Assembly: GCA_035288405.1 (NCBI GenBank)
Contig: DATEAK010000373.1
Coordinates: 1 to 11,425 of the forward strand
Length of the DNA stretch: 11,425 bases
Source of the DNA: JACPSX01 sp035288405 [NCBI: bacterium]
Lineage (GTDB): Bacteria; JACPSX01
Reading direction: 5' to 3'
The notes below the pieces were generated by a model that saw only the letters and a program-made list of their open reading frames with translations, was not told the DNA's origin and did no database searches. Each line of letters begins with the position of its first letter. Within the stretch, counting starts at the first letter, position 1. Positions 1 through 7,072 of the stretch are shown here, one piece after another. Position numbers and translations under genes: made by a program.

Positions 1-50
1 TCCCCAAGGTCCGAGCGGTAATGCACATGGAGATCCTGTATGCGGATCAC
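1..50 (-). CDS. ABC transporter ATP-binding protein, N-terminal fragment (runs off window)
   Basis: Only the first 16 codons are present, reading MIRIQDLHVHYRSDLG from a GTG start. The pattern of a short beta strand, then DLHVHY and a Gly, is how ABC ATPase subunits begin, just before the A-loop and Walker A, which lie outside the window. The GTG overlaps the TGA of the permease gene (GTGA, 47-50), and a G-rich Shine-Dalgarno-like stretch sits a few bases upstream at 54-62. The overlap implies translational coupling to the permease. By inference it supplies the ATPase for the permease encoded directly upstream, as in FbpC/PotA-type importers. The family call rests on a short peptide plus position, so it is likely but not proven. 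Confidence 0.72.
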   Translation of the reverse strand, partial: MIRIQDLHVHYRSDLG

Positions 51-1768
51 GTTCCACCCCCAAAAGCGCCGTGCTTGCGAAATCCCACCCGACGGGAAAT
101 CACGGTGAGCACGAGCAGGGCCAGCATGAGCATGGAGCCGATGGCACCCACCGCCCCCACATAACCCTCGTCCCACATGTTCCAGATCAGAATGGAGAGG
201 ACCTGGTTTTCAGACCCTTGATAGAGGATCAAAGGCATGCCGGCGATTCGTACCGCGTGGAGAACGACCCAAATCCAGACCCCGACAAAGGTCGGGGCCA
301 GCAACGGCAGTAAGATCTTGAGTCCCACGCGCCACGGTCGGGCCCCGCTCAAATAAGCCGCTTCCTCGATCTCCTTGTGAATCTGCAAGAGACCGGCGTT
401 CATGGACCGGGTCCCGTAGGCCAGAAACTGCACGGAAAACCCAATCACCATGGCCCAGATCGTTCCGTAGATGGGGAGAATGAAATCCAGCTTCAGGAGA
501 ATCCACATGAGGGCGAGCCCCATCACGATCCCGGGAATTGCATGAGGGATGAAGGCCAGCTGATCCAGGATCTTCCTCCCCCAGAAGCGGCTGCGCACGA
601 CCACGAGGGAAGTAAAGAAGGCCAGGAGGGTGGTCGCCGTGGCGGCCGCGAAGGTCATGATCACCGTGTTCTTCAGGGCTCTGCCGACCTCCCCGTAGGT
701 GCCCAGCAGGCGGTAGTTCTTCAAGGTAAACTTCTGGATCGCCTCCAGGGAGGGAGCCTGCAGGTAGGGCAGGAATGAGGTAAAGACGAAAACGAGAAAG
801 GGCACCACGACCGCCAGGCCCAGGTAGAGCAGCACAAGCCCAAGGGCCGGGACCCGCCAGCGCTTCAGATCGGTCTGACGGGGCCGGTACCCCTTGCCGG
901 TTATGATGGTAAAGCGATAGGCGCGGCTGATCATGCGGGTGTAGAAATACGTGGTCACCAGGGCAATGAAAAGGTAGACCATGGCCAGGGCGTTGGCCTG
1001 CCCGTAGATGGGGAGGAACGTTGCCGTGTGGACGATCGAATAAATCTTCGTGCTGAACACGAAGATCCCGGCGGGGAGGCCCAAAATGCCCGGAATCTCG
1101 AAGACCTCCAGGGCCGTCATGGCCTGATAGACCATGACGGCAAAGAGACCGGGAGCCAGAAGGCGGAAGGTCACCTTGCGCATGGCCGAAGCGGGGCGCG
1201 CGCCCGAGACCGCAGCGGCTTCCTCCAGGGCCGGGTCCATGCTGCGGAAGAGGGGAACCAGCATCAAGAAAGCGGTCGGCACCAGGCGCAGCCCTTCCAG
1301 AAAGATCATCCCCGGGAGAGAATAGATATTGATGGGACCTCTGGGCAGGTCGAAGACCGCCATCAGGATCCGGTTCACAAACCCGATGCGCGGGCTCAGC
1401 AGGAGGACCCAGGCCATGGCCTGAAGCATCCCGGGAACGGCCAGGGTCATGGGGACGCCGGCATAGACCAGAACCTTTCCCGGCATGTTCGTGCGCTCCG
1501 CCAGCCAGGCCAGGGACACGGCCAGGCTGATCCCCACCAGGACGCTGCCGGCCACGTAAAGAACCGTGTTGACCATCAGGTCGTACGTGGACGGATCCAG
1601 GTAGACCGCCGCGTAGTTCTTGAGCCCCATCTCGGTGAAGCGGAACTCCGTCGGCATTTTTGCGAGACTGAAGCTCCCCAGGACCAGGAACGAGAGCGGG
1701 CCCGCCACCAGAAAAGTCACCAGAGCGAAGATCACATAGTGGTTTGCCTTCGTGGATCCCGAACCCAT
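47..1768 (-). CDS. ABC transporter permease with two fused transmembrane domains (FbpB/AfuB-like)
   Basis: This 573-residue inner-membrane protein would form the whole translocation channel in one chain. Hydrophobic segments occur throughout, with two homologous halves separated by a polar linker near residues 285-305. Each half carries the EAA loop that contacts the ATPase: EEAAAVSGARP at about 182-192 and EEAAYLSGARP at about 468-478. This double binding-protein-dependent permease layout is typical of ferric-iron, phosphonate, putrescine and thiamine-type importers. The start has GAGG about 8 bases upstream. A 111-bp gap separates it from the SBP-A gene upstream, and its stop overlaps the ATPase start. 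It probably serves SBP-A and perhaps SBP-B. Substrate cannot be read from the permease. Confidence 0.93.
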   Translation of the reverse strand: MGSGSTKANHYVIFALVTFLVAGPLSFLVLGSFSLAKMPTEFRFTEMGLKNYAAVYLDPSTYDLMVNTVLYVAGSVLVGISLAVSLAWLAERTNMPGKVLVYAGVPMTLAVPGMLQAMAWVLLLSPRIGFVNRILMAVFDLPRGPINIYSLPGMIFLEGLRLVPTAFLMLVPLFRSMDPALEEAAAVSGARPASAMRKVTFRLLAPGLFAVMVYQAMTALEVFEIPGILGLPAGIFVFSTKIYSIVHTATFLPIYGQANALAMVYLFIALVTTYFYTRMISRAYRFTIITGKGYRPRQTDLKRWRVPALGLVLLYLGLAVVVPFLVFVFTSFLPYLQAPSLEAIQKFTLKNYRLLGTYGEVGRALKNTVIMTFAAATATTLLAFFTSLVVVRSRFWGRKILDQLAFIPHAIPGIVMGLALMWILLKLDFILPIYGTIWAMVIGFSVQFLAYGTRSMNAGLLQIHKEIEEAAYLSGARPWRVGLKILLPLLAPTFVGVWIWVVLHAVRIAGMPLILYQGSENQVLSILIWNMWDEGYVGAVGAIGSMLMLALLVLTVISRRVGFRKHGAFGGGT

Positions 1769-1879
1769 CCCCGCATCCTCATCCAGTCAGACGTCTGCCC
1801 ACAAACTTCCAGCTCTTGAATGAAACTGGATCCGGCCTTTCTTGAAACGCTGACCGCTTCCCGGCTGATTGCTTCTGTG

Positions 1880-3037
1880 CTATCCCTTCTTGCTCCCGCC
1901 CCGGAGCCACATCTCTTCCCAGAGCTTGAGCAGCTTGGGCTGAATCTCCAGCTCATCGCCCGGCTCCCGGAAGGCTTGCTCTTTCCCCAAGATCTCCTCG
2001 GCAAAGGGGAGAAGTTCCCGGCGCTGCAACCCCTTGTGGACCGGCGGGGCAAAGTCCGCGGCGTACTGGGCAATCTGGCCTTCCTTGGAGAGAAACCAGT
2101 TCACGAAGAGTTTGGCGGCGTTGATGTTGGGAGCCTTCCGCAGGATCCCCATCTCCGAGGAGGAGGACGGCACGGGCTCGGGACAGGTGTAACTCACCGG
2201 AGCCCCCTCGACGACCTTCTGGTACGTGCGGTATTCCGCTGCCGGAATGTTCGCGTAAAACTCCCCGGCCACCGTGAGCTCGAGCATGGCGTTCATCCCC
2301 TCCTTGCGGAGCTGGGGTTTCACCTCCGTGAACATCCGGGTCAGGTAATCCGTCATCCACTTCTCACCTTTCACCTTCCAGAGCTGCAGGGCCCAGAGCT
2401 GAGGACGGTTGCCCAGAGCCAGGTTGCGGTTTTTCCAAATCGGGTTGGTGAGAAAGTCCTCCCACTTCTTGGGCAGGTCAGACTTCTTCACCAGCTTCGG
2501 GTTGTAAGCCATACACCAGTAGCGCATGTGCATCCCGACCCACTGCCCGCTGGGGTCCTGAGTTTTCGGAAGGTTGTTCTTCAGATTGGGGATATCCCGC
2601 ATATCCTCCAGGGCCCCGGCATCCCGGTACAGGAAGAAGCTCCCCCCCAGGCCGGTAATCACGTCGGTCACGATGCGCCCCTGCTTGTAGGCCATCACGG
2701 TCTTGATGGCCCGGTCCTCGTGGCTGGCCCGGTTGTAGGTGATGCTCAAGAAGGGGTACCTCTCCTTGAAAGGCCCCAGGATCTCTTCGGCCTGGGGTGG
2801 ATCCCAGGTCGAGAAAATCCGCAGCTTGCCTTCCTTGCGGGCTCCATCCATCCAGGCTCTGGGAACCTTGAGCTCCTCGTCCAGCCCGGCCAAAAGGGTT
2901 GCTTCCAGTTTGATCTCTTTCAACATCTTCTGGGTTGCCTTCGGGAGAGAGGCAGGCACGGTTTGAGCCGATGCGGCCGCCGTGAGGCCGCCGCAAAGGA
3001 ACAGGAGAATCATCAACCCCGCAAGACCTCGGATCAT
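1880..3037 (-). CDS. Periplasmic solute-binding protein SBP-A (FbpA/AfuA-like, family 1)
   Basis: This 385-residue exported receptor has a signal peptide with a hydrophobic core at about 5-18 and an ASA|Q cleavage site after residue 24. The Cys at 15 is not in a proper lipobox, so it is probably a soluble periplasmic protein. The fold resembles the FbpA/PotD group: KLRIFSTWDPP near 71-81, a hinge region with WCMAYN at 174-179, and LFVNWFLSKEGQ at 310-321. It lacks the adjacent tyrosine pair used by FbpA to bind ferric iron, so iron is unlikely. It is roughly three-fifths identical by eye to SBP-B at 5892-7055. The start is fixed by AGGAGG at the ideal distance (3038-3049). It lies just upstream of the permease and is its likely partner. 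Confidence 0.93.
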   Translation of the reverse strand: MIRGLAGLMILLFLCGGLTAAASAQTVPASLPKATQKMLKEIKLEATLLAGLDEELKVPRAWMDGARKEGKLRIFSTWDPPQAEEILGPFKERYPFLSITYNRASHEDRAIKTVMAYKQGRIVTDVITGLGGSFFLYRDAGALEDMRDIPNLKNNLPKTQDPSGQWVGMHMRYWCMAYNPKLVKKSDLPKKWEDFLTNPIWKNRNLALGNRPQLWALQLWKVKGEKWMTDYLTRMFTEVKPQLRKEGMNAMLELTVAGEFYANIPAAEYRTYQKVVEGAPVSYTCPEPVPSSSSEMGILRKAPNINAAKLFVNWFLSKEGQIAQYAADFAPPVHKGLQRRELLPFAEEILGKEQAFREPGDELEIQPKLLKLWEEMWLRGGSKKG

Positions 3038-3182
3038 CTGCCACCTCCTTTGTCTTGAATTCCCAACTCGCCCATCACTCCACTCGAGTCTGGCGCCAGG
3101 CTTCTCAACTCATCCAACTCTTTTCCGCTCTCGCCGGCCCGCTTCACTTCGTGGCGCCGGCACTTCTTAAAGCGCCCTCCAC

Positions 3183-4199
3183 CTATCTGTACAGGGCCGT
3201 GTAAAACCCGCTGTCGTCCAACTTTTTTACGATGCTCATGTCCGCGATGTCCTGGAGCTTCACTTGCGCGGCCGCCGGAATAGTCTTTGCCGTCTGCTCC
3301 AGGAGATACTTTAAAGCCTCCATCGAGATGTACGGTATCCGTTGCGTCACCTTATCGGTGGCGTAGTATTCATACGTGGCGCCAATGATTTCCTCGTCGC
3401 TCATCCTCATGCGCTTGGCGATGACCATTTTGCCGAAGTCCCTGTCGGTCTTGAAGCGATGCATCCCTTCTCCATAAGCCTTCAGGAGCCTCTCCAACTC
3501 ATCGGGGTTGCTCCGAAGGAAGGCTTTGCGAATCCCATAGGACACCGAAACGTAGGGGATCCCCAGATCGGCCAGATCCACGAGCGTCCGCATTCCCGCC
3601 TTCTCCAGTGCCAGTTGGGCCGGCGGGACGATTACGGTGCCGTCCACTTTCCGGGCCTGCAGGGCGGCGGCCCGCTCGCCCTGGCCTCCGACACCGATGA
3701 TGTTTACGGAATCCGGGGAAACGCCCAGCTTGGTCAGGGCGTTTCGAGTCAGCCAGTCGGAAGAGGCTCCCACCCGGCTGATCGCCAACCGCTTTCCCTT
3801 CAGATCCTCGGGCTTGCGAATTTCGGGCACAACCACCAGCTTGTACTCGGGGTGGTTGTTTTGCGTGGCGATGATCACCAGCTCCGCGCCGCCGGCGATC
3901 GGGGGAATCAGTTCGTCGGGAGCGGTCAGGAGGACGTTGACTTCCCCGGCGATCAGCGCCGCCTCCCCGGCGATGGCGCCGATGCGGACAAACTCCACGT
4001 TCAGGTTGTACTTGTCGAAATAGCCCGCCTCCGCCGCCGCCCAGGTGGGGGCCAGGGCTCCAGCCACAAACGTGTGAGCCATCTTGAGCTTGAACTTCGG
4101 GGGACCCGCCTGGGCCCACACGGAGGGCAAGAATGCAGCACCCACAAGGCCGCTGCCAAGGAGCACAACGGAAATCAGCATCGCAAGACGTTGGATCAT
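3183..4199 (-). CDS. NMT1/TauA-type ABC substrate-binding protein
   Basis: This 338-residue exported binding protein has a signal peptide with a hydrophobic core at about 6-24 and SVWA|Q cleavage after residue 29. It shows the layout of the NitT/TauT/ThiY-like family: PTWAAAEAGYFDKYNLNVEF at 51-70, IAGEVNVLL at 83-91, the hinge segment KPEDLKGKRLAISRVG at 129-144, and NPDELERLLKAY at 231-242 near the C-terminal lobe. Members bind sulfonates, nitrate, pyrimidines, riboflavin precursors or aromatic acids such as phthalate, and normally work with separate TauB/TauC-type subunits, none of which are in the window. The start is set by GAGGAGG at 4205-4211. It begins 36 bp after the UbiD stop, so it is probably co-transcribed with it. 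It belongs to a different family from SBP-A and SBP-B. Confidence 0.9.
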   Translation of the reverse strand: MIQRLAMLISVVLLGSGLVGAAFLPSVWAQAGPPKFKLKMAHTFVAGALAPTWAAAEAGYFDKYNLNVEFVRIGAIAGEAALIAGEVNVLLTAPDELIPPIAGGAELVIIATQNNHPEYKLVVVPEIRKPEDLKGKRLAISRVGASSDWLTRNALTKLGVSPDSVNIIGVGGQGERAAALQARKVDGTVIVPPAQLALEKAGMRTLVDLADLGIPYVSVSYGIRKAFLRSNPDELERLLKAYGEGMHRFKTDRDFGKMVIAKRMRMSDEEIIGATYEYYATDKVTQRIPYISMEALKYLLEQTAKTIPAAAQVKLQDIADMSIVKKLDDSGFYTALYR

Positions 4200-4235
4200 T
4201 GGCCACCTCCTCGTATTGGTTTGCCAGACCGCAGC

Positions 4236-5834
4236 TTACTCAACCCGGGTCCGGCTCTTGGCCATCTTCTCTCCCAACTGGATGTATTGACCTTTCAAGA
4301 TCAGTTGGGCATTTTCCTCGTCGTCCTCGTCCCACATCCCCAGCGTGTACCCATACCAGGGCTCCCGCAGGTGAAGCTTGGGAAGCCCCGCCTCCTCCCA
4401 GATCCGGATCGCTCGCTCCATGTATTCCTTCTTGGGCAAGGCCACGGGAGGATAAGGGAACTTGCGGGTCGCATCGATGAGCAAGGCGGAGTTCCCCGTC
4501 GGGGGAGGGAAGGTCCGGCTTTCTCCCTCCACGGTGAAGGGGAGCCCCGAGGGATCCAGTCGCGCCGTTCGCCCCTTTATAATCTCAATGTCCCTGTGCG
4601 GCTGTGTCGAATAGGAAAGTGCCCAGTTCACCGCATCAGCGTCCCGGGGATTAATGTCCTCGTCCACGACGATGATGTACTTGCCGATGTTCGGGTCTCG
4701 ACCGGCCACGGCGTGGAGAATCTGCCAGGGTTGGCTCGGATGACTTTTGCGGATCTGGATCACCAGGTACATCCAGCCGCTGCCCGAGTAGTGGAAGGCA
4801 AGGTCCTTGACCATGGGCAGGTTGCACTCGTATTTGAGGAAGCGATAGTATACGCACTCCGTGGTAAAGCGCTGGATCACGTGATTGTCCGAAGGAGGAA
4901 AGCCCACTAGAAAGGGCGTAAAAATGGGCCGGAGCCGGTGGGTGATGCAGGTGATCTTCATGATGGAGTTGACCCGGTGCTCCATCATCATGTAGCCCGG
5001 ATACTCTCCGAAGGCACCGTAGGGCTCCGCGAATTCCGTGGAAATTTCCCCCTCGATGACGATCTCCGCATGGGCGGGAACTTCCAGATCGACGGTTTTG
5101 CACTTGACCAGCTCTAGAGGCTCCCCCATGAGAGCCCCGGCCACAGCCAGTTCGTCTACCCCATAAGGAATATTCACCGAGCCCACATAAGACACCGCCG
5201 GGACGGCACCGATGACGATGGCCGTCTGGAGGGGGATACCCATCTCTCGGGCTTTGCTCCAGTGATGGAGCCTGGCGTGGTGGACAGGGCCGATGGCGCA
5301 CATAAGACGGTTCCTGGCCCGCAGGTGGCCGCTGTACGTCCCCACGTTCCGAGTGTCGCCCCCCGGCTCCTTGGTAATGAACTGGTTCGTGGTCCGGATG
5401 GTGCCGCTGAACCCGGGCTCCTCCACGGGAATCGGGAAATAGTCCATTCCTACTTCTTCCAGCCAGGCTCCCGTGTGCACTTCTTCCTGAACCGGCCCCG
5501 AATTCACCAAGCGTGGCGGCAAAGGATGGTCCAGGGCCTGGCGCCACTTCTCGTACATCTCGTCGGGGTTCTCCAGACCCATTCCCCAGGCAAACATATC
5601 CCGGGAGGCTCCATAGACGGCAGCCGCCACCATCCCGTCGTACTGGCGCCCTTTCACATCCGTAACATTTTCGAAGAGAAACGCTCTTCTCTCCTCCTCT
5701 GCGAGCCCGCGGAACTGCAAGCGCACCAGAGGGAGAAGCTCAGTCTCTTTCACCACCGGGCGCGTGATCCGGGCCAGCCGCCCTTTCTTTTCGAGCACCT
5801 GAAGGTATTCGCGAAGATCATGAAATTCGGCCAT
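4236..5834 (-). CDS. UbiD-family prFMN-dependent (de)carboxylase
   Basis: This 532-residue cytoplasmic enzyme is of usual length for UbiD/Fdc1 proteins, which reversibly decarboxylate aromatic, heteroaromatic or unsaturated acids using prenylated FMN made by UbiX (no ubiX in the window). Family landmarks are the N-terminal FHDLREYLQVLEKKGRL, TRNVGTYSGH at 161-170, PYGVDELAVAGAL at 223-235, VPAHAEIVIEGE at 252-263, and AFGEYPGYM at 274-282. Against A. niger Fdc1, a constant offset of -5 places the metal ligands at N163, H186 and E228 and the catalytic acid at E277. The same offset puts Ser168 and Tyr272 where Arg173 and Glu277 are expected, which is unusual. The start has AGGAG 7 bases upstream. 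It lies between two binding-protein genes (57 bp and 36 bp gaps), suggesting it acts on the imported compound. The true substrate is unknown. Confidence 0.93.
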   Translation of the reverse strand: MAEFHDLREYLQVLEKKGRLARITRPVVKETELLPLVRLQFRGLAEEERRAFLFENVTDVKGRQYDGMVAAAVYGASRDMFAWGMGLENPDEMYEKWRQALDHPLPPRLVNSGPVQEEVHTGAWLEEVGMDYFPIPVEEPGFSGTIRTTNQFITKEPGGDTRNVGTYSGHLRARNRLMCAIGPVHHARLHHWSKAREMGIPLQTAIVIGAVPAVSYVGSVNIPYGVDELAVAGALMGEPLELVKCKTVDLEVPAHAEIVIEGEISTEFAEPYGAFGEYPGYMMMEHRVNSIMKITCITHRLRPIFTPFLVGFPPSDNHVIQRFTTECVYYRFLKYECNLPMVKDLAFHYSGSGWMYLVIQIRKSHPSQPWQILHAVAGRDPNIGKYIIVVDEDINPRDADAVNWALSYSTQPHRDIEIIKGRTARLDPSGLPFTVEGESRTFPPPTGNSALLIDATRKFPYPPVALPKKEYMERAIRIWEEAGLPKLHLREPWYGYTLGMWDEDDEENAQLILKGQYIQLGEKMAKSRTRVE

Positions 5835-5891
5835 TGCGTTCTCCTGTTCATGGAACCATGGGTTGCCGTGGGCGCCTCCTGATTCGGAGAG

Positions 5892-7055
5892 CTACTTTGC
5901 GGGCTTTGCCCCCTTTCCCAACCAGAGGCTGTTCCAGAAGTCCCGGACTTTCGGCAGCGTTTTTTCCGCATCCTCGGGGAGTCGAAAGCTGACCCGCTTG
6001 CCGAGAATCTCGTCGGCATAGGGGAGAAACTCCCGGCGCTGCAACTCCCGGTGTACGGGCGGGGATTCATCGGCCATGTACTGGGCCAGCTGCCCCTCCT
6101 TGCTCAGGAACCAGTTCACGAAAAGCCTGGCGCTGTTCAGGTGCGGGGCGTTTTTCAGGATCCCCATCTCCGAAGTCATCACCGGCACCGGCTCGGCGCA
6201 GGTGAAACTGACCGGAGCCCCCTCCGATTCCTTCTGGGAGGTGCGGTACTCGGCGCTCGGGATGGAGGCGTGGAACTCGCCCGCCGCCAGCAGATCCAGC
6301 ATGGCGTTCATCCCCTCCTTGCGTAGTTGGGGCTTCAGGTCGCGAAACAAGCGGATGAAGAAATCCTTGGCCTTCTCCTCACCCCAGGACTTCCAGAGCA
6401 TGAGGGGCCAGAGCTCAGGGCGATTGCCCAGCGCCAGGTTCCCGTTGCGCCACACCGGATTCGTCAACAAGTCTTCCCACTTTTTGGGGAGATCGGACTT
6501 TTTTACCAACTTCGTGTTGTAGGCCATGCACCAATAGCGCAGGTGCATGCCGACCCAGAGGCCGCCGCCATCCTTGGTCCATTCCGGGTTGTTCTGCCAG
6601 TTGGGCACCCCCCGGAGGTCTTCCAGGGCATCGGCTTCCTTGAACATGTCCACGCTGCCGCCGACCCCTGTAATGACGTCGGTCACGTAGCGCCGCTGTC
6701 TGAAGGCGACCACCGTCTTGATCACCCGGTCCTCGTAGCTGGCGCGGCTGTAATCGACCTCCACAAAGGGGTAACGCTCCTTGAAAGGGGCCAACAGGGC
6801 CACGGCCTGCGGAGGATCGAAGGTGGACAGGATCCGCAGCTTTGCTTCCCTTCTTGCCCCCTCGATCCAGGCCCGGGGAACGTTGAGCTCCTGATCGAGT
6901 CCCTTGAGAATCGAGGGGTCGAGTTTCAACCGCTGCAGAATCTCCTGCGTCGATTTCGGGAGAGCAGCGGGGGCCTGGGCCCAAGCGGCGGCGGATGCAA
7001 GCGCGAGAAGCAGCACAAGGCAAGATGCCCCCCCGAAAAGTCTCTTCCAAAGCAT
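5892..7055 (-). CDS. Periplasmic solute-binding protein SBP-B (paralogue of SBP-A)
   Basis: This 387-residue exported receptor belongs to the same FbpA/AfuA-like family as SBP-A. The signal peptide runs from Met1 with a hydrophobic core at about 11-24 and AWA|Q cleavage after residue 26. Long blocks are identical to SBP-A, including LVKKSDLPKKWED, KPQLRKEGMNAML and LFVNWFLSKEGQ. The mature chain has only two cysteines (176 and 286), at the same places as in SBP-A, so a disulfide is plausible. It also lacks the ferric-binding tyrosine pair. I chose the ATG at 7053-7055 because GGAGGAG lies 7 bases upstream. An in-frame ATG at 7074-7076 overlaps the cupin stop (ATGA) and would add 7 residues, but its SD is too close. 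No permease is adjacent, so it may share the one at 47-1768. Confidence 0.92.
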   Translation of the reverse strand: MLWKRLFGGASCLVLLLALASAAAWAQAPAALPKSTQEILQRLKLDPSILKGLDQELNVPRAWIEGARREAKLRILSTFDPPQAVALLAPFKERYPFVEVDYSRASYEDRVIKTVVAFRQRRYVTDVITGVGGSVDMFKEADALEDLRGVPNWQNNPEWTKDGGGLWVGMHLRYWCMAYNTKLVKKSDLPKKWEDLLTNPVWRNGNLALGNRPELWPLMLWKSWGEEKAKDFFIRLFRDLKPQLRKEGMNAMLDLLAAGEFHASIPSAEYRTSQKESEGAPVSFTCAEPVPVMTSEMGILKNAPHLNSARLFVNWFLSKEGQLAQYMADESPPVHRELQRREFLPYADEILGKRVSFRLPEDAEKTLPKVRDFWNSLWLGKGAKPAK

Positions 7056-7062
7056 CTGATAT

Positions 7063-7069
7063 CTCCTCC
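7063..7069 (-). promoter_or_regulatory. Ribosome binding site deciding the SBP-B start
   Basis: GGAGGAG reads 7 bases before the ATG at 7053-7055 and lies just after the cupin stop codon. The alternative upstream ATG at 7074-7076 has only GAGG almost touching it. This favours the shorter signal peptide, beginning MLWKRLF. Confidence 0.7.
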
Positions 7070-7072
7070 GCT

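Noticed and set aside
1788-1797. Palindrome CAGACGTCTG before the permease gene
   Set aside because: A single 10-base palindrome with no repeat, no T-run and no nearby promoter elements; it is likely incidental.
1880-3037. Ferric-iron uptake as the function of the SBP/permease set
   Set aside because: The fold and permease type resemble Fbp systems, but the adjacent tyrosine iron ligands are absent in both receptors and the genomic context is catabolic.
1820-3058. A 412-codon plus-strand open frame
   Set aside because: It lies antisense to SBP-A, which has a signal peptide, a strong SD and a clear paralogue. The plus-strand product is Pro/Leu/Gly-rich and unrecognisable.
3342-4910. A long plus-strand open frame of 522 codons
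   Set aside because: It spans the end of one minus-strand gene and most of another in antisense. Those genes have clear domains and ribosome binding sites; the plus-strand translation has no recognisable motif and no plausible start site. Long antisense frames are common in GC-rich coding DNA.
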